Part shown: positions 1 to 8,067 of the stretch, piece by piece
Layout: each line of letters begins with the position of its first letter
How positions within the stretch are numbered: position 1 is the stretch's first letter
Notes under the pieces: model-generated
Databases searched by the model: none
The model's input: only the letters and a program-made list of their open reading frames with translations
What the model was told of the DNA's origin: nothing
NCBI RefSeq assembly: GCF_011082725.1
Contig: NZ_CP049715.1
Span: 124,001-188,000 of the forward strand
Source of the DNA: Apibacter sp. B3706
GTDB lineage: Bacteria; Bacteroidota; Bacteroidia; Flavobacteriales; Weeksellaceae
Length of the DNA stretch: 64,000 bases
Reading direction: 5' to 3'
Made by a program: the position numbers and the translations under genes

Positions 1-113
1 AATATTGCAGTATATTAAAATCTTCTATAGATGCTCAAACCACCTATTTAGATTTATTGAACAACTACAATCAAACCTTAATTGAGCTAAACTATTTAAC
101 ACAATCCAATTAA
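1..113 (+). CDS. C-terminal end of a TolC/CzcC-like outer-membrane efflux protein (partial)
   Basis: The frame is open from base 3 to a TAA at 111-113 and encodes the last 36 residues of a gene that starts outside the window. The residues IDAQTTYLDLLNNYNQTLIE resemble the closing helix of TolC-family outer-membrane channels, where a conserved A-x-x-x-Y-L-D-L-L pattern is followed by an N-rich stretch. It ends 10 bases before the start of an RND periplasmic adaptor, the order usual for Bacteroidota heavy-metal efflux operons (pump, channel, adaptor). The family call rests on a short tail plus context. Confidence 0.6.
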   Translation, partial: YCSILKSSIDAQTTYLDLLNNYNQTLIELNYLTQSN

Positions 114-123
114 TTTATCCATC

Positions 124-1266
124 ATGAAAATAATAACTCATATAATACTATTTTTTATTTCAATATTGCTTAGTTATTCCTGTTCATCCAAAAATAAAGA
201 AAACTCTATCGAAAAAGAATCCCGTGTACATTCAGGAATTACCTTGAGCGAAGAACAGATTAAAACCAATGATATAAAATTCGGTACTGCAGAATTACGT
301 CCCATTGAATCCAAAATTATGGTTACCGGCGTCATACATGCCTTGCCTCAAAATAAGGCATCTATACATAGTAAAGTAGATGGATTTATTGGAAAAATAA
401 ACTTCATAACCGGTGATTTCGTTCGTAAGGGGCAAGAATTGGCAACGGTAAATAACCCTTCATTCATCTCTTTACAAAAACAATTTCTAGAGAGTTATTA
501 TACAATGAACTTAGCTTATAAGGATTATCAGCGAAAAAATGCCCTATTAGAAAGTGATGCAATTAGCAGAAAATCGTATGAACAATCTTTAGCAACATAT
601 CAAGTTTCAACTGCAGAATATGAAAGTCTGAAATCTGAATTACAATTACTGGGATTTTCTCCTGCCACTATAATTAAAACAGGAAAAATTAATCCGGAAT
701 TAAAAATTGTAAGTCCTTTAAGTGGATTTATTCAAGCAAAGGAAATTTCTCCCGGTAAACAAATAACAACTACAGATGAATTATTCTTAATAATAAATCA
801 GGAAAAACTTCATGTGGAACTAAATGTTCCCGCAAAATATGCTTCAACCCTCTTTGTAGGACAAAAAATTGAATTTACATTGCCTGAAATTTCAGATACC
901 TTACAAGGAACAATTCACATCATAGGTAAAGTAACAAGTACCGAAAACAACACCATACAGGTTCATGCAGATATTCAAACAAAATTGCCTGACACAAATT
1001 TCTATGAAAATCGATTTGTAAATGCATATATAATTAATAAAAGTAAAGAAGTGCTAACTGTACCTAAAGAGGCAGTATATGAAGAAAAAGGTAAAAATTA
1101 TGTATTTATTAGAAAAAATAATCAAATAGAACAAAAAGAAATACTAATTGGAAATTCAAATAATAATTTTTTGGAAGTGACTAATTTAGATCCTCATCAA
1201 GAACTTGTAATTTCAGGGGTTTATTATCTACAATCAGGAGAAATGGAATCCGGACATAATCACTGA
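124..1266 (+). CDS. Efflux RND transporter periplasmic adaptor subunit (CusB/CzcB/HlyD-like lipoprotein)
   Basis: 380 aa. The start shows a lipoprotein signal with lipobox LSYSC, lipid-anchored at Cys20. Around residues 60-100 is the first half of the barrel-sandwich (biotinyl-lipoyl-like) domain, a short alpha-hairpin follows at about 115-170, then the second lipoyl half (IVSPLSGFIQAKEISPGKQI, about 195-215), a beta-barrel domain and a membrane-proximal domain (LTVPKEAVYEEKGKNYVFIR). These are the blocks of adaptors that link an inner-membrane RND pump to a TolC channel. The C-terminal ESGHNH may bind metal and fits the CusB/CzcB heavy-metal branch, but substrate is inference. It follows the TolC-like tail by 10 bases and is probably the last gene of that operon. 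Confidence 0.85.
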   Translation: MKIITHIILFFISILLSYSCSSKNKENSIEKESRVHSGITLSEEQIKTNDIKFGTAELRPIESKIMVTGVIHALPQNKASIHSKVDGFIGKINFITGDFVRKGQELATVNNPSFISLQKQFLESYYTMNLAYKDYQRKNALLESDAISRKSYEQSLATYQVSTAEYESLKSELQLLGFSPATIIKTGKINPELKIVSPLSGFIQAKEISPGKQITTTDELFLIINQEKLHVELNVPAKYASTLFVGQKIEFTLPEISDTLQGTIHIIGKVTSTENNTIQVHADIQTKLPDTNFYENRFVNAYIINKSKEVLTVPKEAVYEEKGKNYVFIRKNNQIEQKEILIGNSNNNFLEVTNLDPHQELVISGVYYLQSGEMESGHNH

Positions 1267-1308
1267 TTAAAAAATTACTAAACTTATTGAATAAATAATA
1301 AAAATCAG

Positions 1309-1357
1309 TCATTTGGTTATGGCAAGTTAATAAACACAACTTGGCATAATTAAATGA
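1309..1357. repeat. Long imperfect inverted repeat (stem-loop) downstream of the efflux operon
   Basis: Left arm 1309-1328 and right arm 1338-1357 can form a stem of about 20 pairs: TCATTT with AAATGA, TTATG with CATAA, CAAGTT with AACTTG, two G-T wobbles between them and one G-G mismatch; the loop is 9 bases (1329-1337). It lies 43 bases after the adaptor stop. There is no adjacent T-run on either strand (a T8 run comes only at about 1384), so it may be a 3'-end RNA stabiliser or processed terminator rather than a classic intrinsic terminator. Confidence 0.45.
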
Positions 1358-1500
1358 TCAATAACATCCAATTATGAAAATAGTTTTTTTTAATGGCTAA
1401 ATTTAAAAAAACTAAATAAAAAATTTATCTTAAGTAGTTGTTAATTAAATATTTAAGTTTCTTTTATGATTTAATATTTCCTTAAAAATAGCAGTATTTG

Positions 1501-1508
1501 TAATTTTG
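1501..1508 (+). promoter_or_regulatory. Bacteroidota -7 promoter box for the radical SAM gene
   Basis: TAATTTTG matches TAnnTTTG. It ends only 6 bases before the ATG at 1515, so a transcript starting the usual 5-7 bases downstream would be leaderless or nearly so. No clear TTG -33 element is seen at the expected spacing. Confidence 0.5.
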
Positions 1509-1514
1509 TTATAT

Positions 1515-2771
1515 ATGAATGAACAAATTATCAATAAACTCGCAACTTTAGCAGAATCAGCTAAATATGATGTTTCTTGTTCCTCAAGTGGAGTTGGAAG
1601 AAAGAGTAAAGTCGGAGGTATAGGCTCAACTTCATCTTCAGGAATTTGTCATACATTTACTGAAGATGGACGATGTGTTTCCTTATTAAAAATTATGATG
1701 ACCAATTATTGCATGTACGATTGTGCATACTGCATTAGTCGTAAAAGCAATGATATAAAAAGAGCTTCGTTTAGCGTTAAGGAATTGGTGGAATTAACCC
1801 TAGAATTTTATAAAAGGAATTACATAGAAGGCTTATTCTTAAGTTCAGGAGTGGTTAAAAGTCCGGATCATACAATGGAAAGAATGGTGCGGGTAATTAA
1901 AGAACTCCGAACGGTTCATAAATATAATGGATATATCCATATGAAAAGCATCCCTGGCGCCAGTAAAGAATTAGTTACACAAGCCGGATTATATGCAGAC
2001 AGGCTCAGCGTAAATATTGAAATACCCACAGAAAAAAATCTCAAATTTTTAGCTCCCGAAAAAGACCATAAAAGTGTCTTTGCACCTATGAAGTACATTC
2101 AAAACGGGGTATTAGAATATAAAGAAGAAAAGAAAAAATATAAATCTACTCCTAAATTCACCCCTGCCGGGCAGAGTACACAAATGATTATTGGAGCAAC
2201 TAATGAAACCGATCAAGATATATTGAAAGTTTCTTCACTTTTATATATGCAATCAAGCATGAGAAGAGTGTATTATTCGGGATTCATACCGGTCAATCCT
2301 TACGACAATAGACTTCCTGCTTTACAACAAGCGCCTCTAGTAAGAGAAAATCGATTATATCAGGCGGATTGGTTAATGAGATTTTATCATTTCACGGCTG
2401 ATGAAATAATTGATGATACAAACCCAAACCTTGATTTGGAAGTAGATCCAAAATTATCCTGGGCTCTTCGTCATCCCGAAATGTTTCCTGTTGATGTAAA
2501 TACAGCAGAATACAGGCAAATAGTACGAGTGCCCGGCATCGGAATTAAATCGGCTAAATTGATTATAGCTTCCCGTAAGTTTGGTAAATTAGATAGGTAT
2601 CAATTAAAAAAAATAGGTGTTATCATAAAAAGAGCCCAATATTTTATTACTTGTAGAAATTCGTCAGGAACAACAATTAATGAAATAAAGCCTGAATTCG
2701 TAAAAAAAATACTTGTAAACAAAAAACATACATCCCAAAACACCAATCAAATATCTTTGATTTTCCCTTAA
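1515..2771 (+). CDS. Putative DNA modification/repair radical SAM protein (TIGR03916-like)
   Basis: 418 aa from ATG 1515; an upstream in-frame TTG at 1506 lies inside the -7 promoter box and is rejected. The radical SAM [4Fe-4S] motif CX3CX2C is visible as Cys66, Cys70 and Cys73 (YCMYDCAYC). Extra cysteines precede it (C22, C45, C54). The C-terminal third has a helix-hairpin-helix signature (VDVNTAEYRQIVRVPGIGIKSAK), which binds DNA backbone. This combination defines the rSAM family genomically linked to uracil-DNA-glycosylase-like or DUF4130 partners. The partner follows 16 bases downstream, so the two are probably co-transcribed. Substrate and reaction are unknown; a role in DNA repair or modification is inferred from the HhH domain and linkage. 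Confidence 0.88.
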   Translation: MNEQIINKLATLAESAKYDVSCSSSGVGRKSKVGGIGSTSSSGICHTFTEDGRCVSLLKIMMTNYCMYDCAYCISRKSNDIKRASFSVKELVELTLEFYKRNYIEGLFLSSGVVKSPDHTMERMVRVIKELRTVHKYNGYIHMKSIPGASKELVTQAGLYADRLSVNIEIPTEKNLKFLAPEKDHKSVFAPMKYIQNGVLEYKEEKKKYKSTPKFTPAGQSTQMIIGATNETDQDILKVSSLLYMQSSMRRVYYSGFIPVNPYDNRLPALQQAPLVRENRLYQADWLMRFYHFTADEIIDDTNPNLDLEVDPKLSWALRHPEMFPVDVNTAEYRQIVRVPGIGIKSAKLIIASRKFGKLDRYQLKKIGVIIKRAQYFITCRNSSGTTINEIKPEFVKKILVNKKHTSQNTNQISLIFP

Positions 2772-2787
2772 AAAAGCTATTAAAATT

Positions 2788-3552
2788 ATGATAGTATTCT
2801 CTTACGATAAATCGTTGGATGGACTTTTATGTGTAATTTATGAAGCATATGAAAGAAAAATTTTTCCTGAACTATTAATTCAATCGGGAGAAATACCCCC
2901 TTTGTTCGTTGATCAATTACTTGAAATACAAACACGAGATAAAATAGTTAGTAAAACTTGGGCATATTTAGAGAAAAAGATGTCTAAAGAATCTCTCAAT
3001 ATGATGCAAGCTGTATGGTTGTCAGAGCAAGACGATAGAGATTGGCTATTATATAAATTTATTAAAAAAGCCATTGATACAAAATTTACTGGACATACTG
3101 ATTTTGGGGATGAAGTCATTATTAACATTCATAATCTGGCTAAAAAAGTATACAAAGAAGGCTATAATTGGAAACAATTTGTAAGATTTAAAAAGTCGAA
3201 AGACGGAATTTTTTTTGCTCCCGTATATCCAATTTATAATAGTTTACCATTGGCGATTCCTCATTTTAAAGATCGATTTTCTTCACAGTCTTGGATTATT
3301 TATGATTTAAACCGCAATTATGGATTTTATTATGATGGAAAAGTAGTGATTGAAATGACTTTGGAAAGCGATAATGAATATTTTAATTCAGATCAACCCA
3401 ACGAAAAATTATTAGATTCAAAAGAAATTTTATTTCAAGAATCGTGGAAAAAATACTTTCAAGCTTTATCAATAAAAGAGAGAATTAATTTGAAACTACA
3501 AAAACAACATATGCCTAAAAGATATTGGAAATATCTCACAGAAATGCAATAA
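2788..3552 (+). CDS. TIGR03915/DUF4130 family putative DNA metabolism protein
   Basis: 254 aa. The N-terminus (MIVFSYDKSLDGLLCVIYEAYERKIFPELL) and the closing PKRYWKYLTEMQ match the DUF4130 family. In many bacteria this domain is fused to, or sits beside, a UdgX/uracil-DNA-glycosylase-like domain and is paired with the radical SAM protein encoded just upstream. Here it is a stand-alone domain of ordinary length, with no glycosylase domain attached. The gene starts 16 bases after the radical SAM stop. No catalytic motif is recognised and the biochemical function is unknown; a joint role in nucleic-acid repair is inference from conserved pairing. Confidence 0.85.
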   Translation: MIVFSYDKSLDGLLCVIYEAYERKIFPELLIQSGEIPPLFVDQLLEIQTRDKIVSKTWAYLEKKMSKESLNMMQAVWLSEQDDRDWLLYKFIKKAIDTKFTGHTDFGDEVIINIHNLAKKVYKEGYNWKQFVRFKKSKDGIFFAPVYPIYNSLPLAIPHFKDRFSSQSWIIYDLNRNYGFYYDGKVVIEMTLESDNEYFNSDQPNEKLLDSKEILFQESWKKYFQALSIKERINLKLQKQHMPKRYWKYLTEMQ

Positions 3553-3790
3553 ATATAAAAAGGTATTTGAACTCTAATTTCTTAGGTCATCTATTTTGAA
3601 GAATAACTCATATATTCAATTTCGTTTCAAAAAATGTAAACAAGTTTTTAAGACACATGAAAAATTACGTAATACATACGGAATTTTAAACCTGGCAAAA
3701 GTGGTATAAGTCATAAGTTAATTTTCAAAAATTATCAATCCTATTTATATCATATTGAATTATTAAGAAATAAAAATCTTTTATAAATAA

Positions 3791-3820
3791 AAAACTACCT
3801 GCAAAGCAGGTAGTTTTTAT
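3791..3820. terminator. Bidirectional intrinsic terminator between DUF4130 and the TonB receptor
   Basis: Arms 3791-3802 (AAAACTACCTGC) and 3806-3817 (GCAGGTAGTTTT) form a perfect 12-bp stem with an AAA loop. T-runs flank it on both strands. It sits 33 bases beyond the stop of the minus-strand TonB receptor and about 240 bases after the plus-strand gene. Confidence 0.85.
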
Positions 3821-3850
3821 AGTGTAATTAAAAATTATTTTATGAAAAAA

Positions 3851-6328
3851 TTAGAAATTATATGAAAGTTGAAGTTTAAAATTTCTAGGATCGATTTGAT
3901 TAATATAACCTCCTCTATAATATGAAGTATAACCAATTTTATCGAATATATTATTAAAGAAGAATTTCAAACCAACTTTTTTATACGTATATCCCAATTG
4001 AGCATTAACAGTTGTATAATCCGGCATGTTGAAAGGTTTAATGCCCGGTGTTGAACCGTGTCCATCTGCTCTTAAGTTTGAACTGTAGTCATTAATTGGG
4101 CGATCTCCCACATAATAAACACCTACACCCAAAACAAGATTTTTTAATGTTCCTCGATTAAATAAATATTGTACCCATCCGTTAGCGGTAGAATATGGAG
4201 CATTCATTGGTCTGGAACCGTTTACATAAGCAACACTGTTTTTATATTGAACATCCGAATAAGAATATCCTAAAATTACTTGTAAATTTTCTAAAATATG
4301 CCCGTTTGCCTCAATTTCAATACCGTTTCTACGTAAATCACCTGCTTTAGAGTAAAAGCCTGTTCCCACTCCATTTTCGTATATCTGATATGAAATATCA
4401 TTATTTTTAATAAAGTAATAGGTTACATTGAAATCCAATTTTTTATTAAACCAATCAGATTTAACTCCAACTTCAAATTGGTTAGTAACTGAAGATCCAA
4501 TAGTCCCTCCATCTTTGGTAGGATTACTTGCTGAACGCAAATTGGTTGTAGTAGCATAATTACCAAAAAGACTTATATTTTTTACCGGACTAACCATGAT
4601 TCCTACAAAAGGATCCCATGCTTCATTAGCAGCTCCTATATTGGGTTTTTTAGCATCTTGACTATAACGTAATCCAACATTGGCTCTTATATATTCATTG
4701 ATTTCCACAGCATCTTGAATCATAATACCATAAACTTCAGATTCGCTGGAGCTGGTAGAAGCTATGGCATCAAAAGATGATTTATTGATTCCCTTAGGTA
4801 ATACATTAGGTATTTTGTCAAATATATTAATAATATCAACTTCAATGGATCTGTCAATAAGAGGCAATCCGGTTTTTGGATCTAAGATAACTTTTCCGTC
4901 TTTATCTTTTCTGTATTTTCCGTGAGTGGTAGAATTCGTATTATTGATCTTATAATCAAATCCTGTTTGAAAAGTATGTTTAACTTTACCGGTATATAAA
5001 TTTTTTCCAATTAAATCAATCTGAATCACTTTGTTTTTATCTTCACTTTCGGACCAAGTTAGAGTTCTTGTACGTCTTAAAAAATCCGAAATTTTTTGTC
5101 CTTTTGCTTCTACATTAAAGGTATATGGACTAGCTATGGAACCTAATCCATAAGTTTCTTCGTTGTTTATTGATGCCGCATATAAGGCACGTAAACTTAA
5201 TACTTCATTTAATTTTCGTACAATTTTGGCGCTATAGGTTGTAGTCCTAGTATTTTGATTATCCGTTGCCCAGCCAAAAAATTTATGCGTAGCATCTAAT
5301 AAATTATTTTTATCGGCATCAGTTGAATTTACAGTACCTCTGTCGGGAGTTATATTGTTATTAATATAATCCATTTCCAATGTAACAGTCGTTCTATCAT
5401 CCGGTCTCCATTCAAAAGAAGGATTTATATAAACTCTATTATTGTCAACTCTTGGTTTATAGCTGTCCGCTCTTTGATATGCACCATTTAAACGAAATGC
5501 AGCAGTACCTTTTTTGTCCAAAATGGTTTGATAATCAAAAGTTGGTCGAAATAACCCCCAGCTTCCGGTTTCAATAGCAACATTTCCTCCGGTTAAAAAT
5601 AATGGAGTCTTGGTAACTACATTAATTACACCTCCCGGACTTCCTAATCCGTTACCAATACCTTGAGTTATAGCCGCTGATCCACGTAAAACTTGGATGC
5701 TTGATACCCCTTGCATATCAGTCAAAAGAGAAGCAGAACGAAAATCGGAATCAACCTGAACTCCGTTTTTCAATACAGGAGTTCCACGATATCCCCTGAT
5801 AGACATACTTTCCGAAGACCCCCCATAAGTACCGAATAAATTAACCCCCGGAACATTTCTAACTGCATCGGTTATAGTAAGTGCACCCTGTTCGTTAATA
5901 ATTTCACTGGAAATTACGGATATATTTTGTGGTAATTCTCTCGGAGCAACCGGCAAACGAGTAATCATGTCTAAACCATGTATTTGTTTAGTTCCGTATA
6001 TAGTAACATCATCAATATCTCCTTTACCGTATAATGTTATATTAATTTCTTTTACCTCATCAGGATTGAGAATAAAGGATTCGTTATAATCATTGAATTT
6101 AGGAGAAGAAATGGTCAAATTATGAAATCCATCACTTAATCCCGATATTTCAAAAAAACCGGTTTGATTGTCGATCTCAGAAATTTTTTCACCGTCAATG
6201 TAGAAAGTTGCTTTTTTTATCGGTTTGTCTTCTACATCAAATAAATATCCTTTGATCCCTGATGTATATTGCGCTATTAGAAGCTGCCCTAAACATAAAA
6301 GAACAAAAGCTATGTATGTTTTTTTCAT
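3851..6328 (-). CDS. TonB-dependent siderophore receptor (FhuA/FoxA type)
   Basis: 825 aa. A Sec signal peptide (MKKTYIAFVLLCLGQLLIAQ) is followed by a carboxypeptidase-regulatory-like beta-sandwich (about 22-100), common in Bacteroidota receptors. The plug domain runs from about 130 to 240 and includes PQNISVISSEIINEQGALTI, VPGVNLFGTYGG, IRGYRGTPVLKNGV and SPGGVINVVTKTP. The rest is a 22-strand-type barrel with many aromatic-rich strands, ending in the beta-signal NFKLQLSYNF with terminal Phe. The plug pattern is that of ferric hydroxamate/catecholate receptors, so it should import iron-siderophore across the outer membrane using TonB-ExbBD encoded elsewhere. No siderophore reductase or ABC importer genes are adjacent, and I see no obvious Fur-box palindrome upstream. 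Confidence 0.92.
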   Translation of the reverse strand: MKKTYIAFVLLCLGQLLIAQYTSGIKGYLFDVEDKPIKKATFYIDGEKISEIDNQTGFFEISGLSDGFHNLTISSPKFNDYNESFILNPDEVKEINITLYGKGDIDDVTIYGTKQIHGLDMITRLPVAPRELPQNISVISSEIINEQGALTITDAVRNVPGVNLFGTYGGSSESMSIRGYRGTPVLKNGVQVDSDFRSASLLTDMQGVSSIQVLRGSAAITQGIGNGLGSPGGVINVVTKTPLFLTGGNVAIETGSWGLFRPTFDYQTILDKKGTAAFRLNGAYQRADSYKPRVDNNRVYINPSFEWRPDDRTTVTLEMDYINNNITPDRGTVNSTDADKNNLLDATHKFFGWATDNQNTRTTTYSAKIVRKLNEVLSLRALYAASINNEETYGLGSIASPYTFNVEAKGQKISDFLRRTRTLTWSESEDKNKVIQIDLIGKNLYTGKVKHTFQTGFDYKINNTNSTTHGKYRKDKDGKVILDPKTGLPLIDRSIEVDIINIFDKIPNVLPKGINKSSFDAIASTSSSESEVYGIMIQDAVEINEYIRANVGLRYSQDAKKPNIGAANEAWDPFVGIMVSPVKNISLFGNYATTTNLRSASNPTKDGGTIGSSVTNQFEVGVKSDWFNKKLDFNVTYYFIKNNDISYQIYENGVGTGFYSKAGDLRRNGIEIEANGHILENLQVILGYSYSDVQYKNSVAYVNGSRPMNAPYSTANGWVQYLFNRGTLKNLVLGVGVYYVGDRPINDYSSNLRADGHGSTPGIKPFNMPDYTTVNAQLGYTYKKVGLKFFFNNIFDKIGYTSYYRGGYINQIDPRNFKLQLSYNF

Positions 6329-6347
6329 AATAATTTTTATTTTTGGG

Positions 6348-6378
6348 CAAATATAATTTTAATTTAGACCAATTACAA
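6348..6378 (-). promoter_or_regulatory. Promoter of the TonB receptor (TTG-N20-TATATTTG)
   Basis: On the minus strand a -33 TTG (6376-6378) is followed after 20 bases by the -7 box TATATTTG (6348-6355). The box ends 19 bases before the ATG at 6328, giving a short leader. Confidence 0.65.
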
Positions 6379-6529
6379 ATAAAAAAGGTGTTTTTATATT
6401 ATCTTTTTTTATAAACAGTTGAAATATAATAAGATATGTGTTTTTGAACGATTTTTTAATATGAATAAAATAAGGACTAATTAGGTGATGTTTACAGGTT
6501 TAAATAGAGATCAACTCTAAAAAATATAT

Positions 6530-6537
6530 TAACTTTG
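6530..6537 (+). promoter_or_regulatory. -7 promoter box upstream of nuoA
   Basis: TAACTTTG fits TAnnTTTG and lies 35 bases before the nuoA ATG. No TTG is found at -33. AGAAAGG directly abuts the ATG, too close to act as a normal Shine-Dalgarno site. Confidence 0.5.
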
Positions 6538-6572
6538 CAATCTAAATTAAAAAGTATAATAAATTAGAAAGG

Positions 6573-6938
6573 ATGAGTTTACCTATAGATTATGTTCCGG
6601 TACTTATACAGGTTGCAGTTGCTTTGGGTTTCAGTGTGATAGCACTGGTCGGTTCAGCAATGTTAGGTTCGAGAGTACACGGTAAAGTTAAGGATGATAC
6701 CTTTGAATGCGGGATTGCTTATGAAGGTGATGCCCGTTCGCCTTTTTCAGTTAAATATTTTTTAACAGCAATATTATTTGTACTATTTGATATTGAGATT
6801 ATTTTCTTTTATCCTTATGCGTTGAACATCAGAGATTTTGGAGTTGAAGGCTTTTTAGCAGTATTAACCTTTATCTCGGTTTTTCTTTTAGGATTCGTAT
6901 ATGTAGTTAAAAAAGGAGCGTTAGATTGGGAAAAATAG
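6573..6938 (+). CDS. nuoA: NADH-quinone oxidoreductase subunit A (complex I)
   Basis: 121 aa, the usual length. Three membrane helices are visible (about 8-32, 60-85 and 92-114). The conserved loop between helices 1 and 2 contains DDTFECGIAYEGDARSPFSVKYF, matching the ND3/NuoA signature with its Cys and the following PF-x-V-K-[YF]F block. NuoA is an inner-membrane subunit at the junction between the Q-site module and the proton-pumping arm. It is the first gene of a nuoABCD unit and is preceded by a TAACTTTG promoter box. Confidence 0.95.
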   Translation: MSLPIDYVPVLIQVAVALGFSVIALVGSAMLGSRVHGKVKDDTFECGIAYEGDARSPFSVKYFLTAILFVLFDIEIIFFYPYALNIRDFGVEGFLAVLTFISVFLLGFVYVVKKGALDWEK

Positions 6939-6976
6939 GAATAAAATATCTATTTTAAATATTTTTTAAAAAAGAC

Positions 6977-7525
6977 ATGGCAGAAAAAAAAGTTAAGATT
7001 GTTGATGCTCCTGAAGGAGTAAGTGGGCCCGGATATTTTGCCGGAAGTTTTGATAAAATTATAGGATTGGCAAGGTCATATTCTTTATGGCCGTTACCGT
7101 TTGCTACCTCTTGTTGCGGAATTGAGTTTATGGCTATACAAGCTGCCAATTATGATTTATCGCGTTTTGGAGCAGAAAATATGTGTTTTTCGCCAAGACA
7201 GGCAGACCTTTTAATGGTTTGCGGAACGATATCCAAAAAATTAGCTCCGGTTTTAAAACGTGTATACACTCAAATGGCAGAACCAAAATGGGTAATGGCT
7301 GTCGGAGCTTGTGCTTCCAGCGGTGGAATTTTTGATACCTATTCTGTATTGCAAGGAATAGATAAAGTTATACCTGTTGATGTATACGTACCCGGTTGTC
7401 CTCCAAGACCCGAACAAATTATAGAAGGTTTTATGCAGATACAAGAAATAGCTAGAAATGAAAGCTTACGAAGAAGAGAATCTGCTGAATATAAAGAGTT
7501 GTTAAAATCCTATGAAATATCGTAA
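6977..7525 (+). CDS. nuoB: NADH-quinone oxidoreductase subunit B (complex I, cluster N2)
   Basis: 182 aa. All four ligands of the [4Fe-4S] cluster N2 are present: adjacent Cys46-Cys47 (ATSCCGIEF), Cys112 (VGACASSGG) and Cys141 (VPGCPPRPE). NuoB transfers electrons from the peripheral Fe-S chain to quinone, at the interface with NuoD. The gene begins 38 bases after nuoA and ends 2 bases before nuoC, as expected within one operon. Confidence 0.96.
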   Translation: MAEKKVKIVDAPEGVSGPGYFAGSFDKIIGLARSYSLWPLPFATSCCGIEFMAIQAANYDLSRFGAENMCFSPRQADLLMVCGTISKKLAPVLKRVYTQMAEPKWVMAVGACASSGGIFDTYSVLQGIDKVIPVDVYVPGCPPRPEQIIEGFMQIQEIARNESLRRRESAEYKELLKSYEIS

Positions 7526-7527
7526 TC

Positions 7528-8037
7528 ATGGAAGGAAAAATTATAGATAATCAATTGGTATTACAACTCATATCAGATGAGTTTGGTGATGGTATTATAA
7601 GGGCATACGAGCCGGATGGAATTTTAACCATTGAAATAAAAAAAGATATTGTACTTTCCTTACTAACATTTATTAAAAATCATGAGATAAAAATTGATTT
7701 TTTAACTGATGTGTGCGGAATACATTATCCCAATAATAAAGGATCGGAATTAGGAGTTATTTACCATCTACATAGTTTCATAAACAACTTTAGAATACGA
7801 ATTAAAGCATTCTTTTCTATTGAGAATCCTGAAATTGATTCGGTTACCTCAATTTATTCTGCAGCTAACTGGCAGGAAAGAGAGACTTTTGATTTTTACG
7901 GAATAGTATTTAAAGGACATCCTAATTTAACAAGGATTTTAAACAGGGATGATATGGACTATCATCCGCTTTTAAAACAATATACGCTGGAAGATACTAC
8001 CCGTACGGATAAGAATGATGCCATGTTCGGCAGATAA
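7528..8037 (+). CDS. nuoC: NADH-quinone oxidoreductase subunit C (complex I 30 kDa)
   Basis: 169 aa, a stand-alone NuoC (not the NuoCD fusion of enterobacteria). The family signature is clear: IDFLTDVCGIHYP, LHSFINNFRIRIKAFF, then SIYSAANWQERETFDFYGIVFKGHPNLTRILNRDDMDYHPLLKQ. It is a peripheral-arm subunit that packs against NuoB and NuoD. Only 2 bases separate it from nuoB and 30 from nuoD. Confidence 0.95.
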   Translation: MEGKIIDNQLVLQLISDEFGDGIIRAYEPDGILTIEIKKDIVLSLLTFIKNHEIKIDFLTDVCGIHYPNNKGSELGVIYHLHSFINNFRIRIKAFFSIENPEIDSVTSIYSAANWQERETFDFYGIVFKGHPNLTRILNRDDMDYHPLLKQYTLEDTTRTDKNDAMFGR

Positions 8038-8067
8038 TTAGTAAATTAAAAAAGTTAGAATTAAAAA

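Noticed and set aside
6329-6572. Fur-box upstream of the siderophore receptor
   Set aside because: I looked for a palindromic GATAAT-type site and did not find a convincing match.
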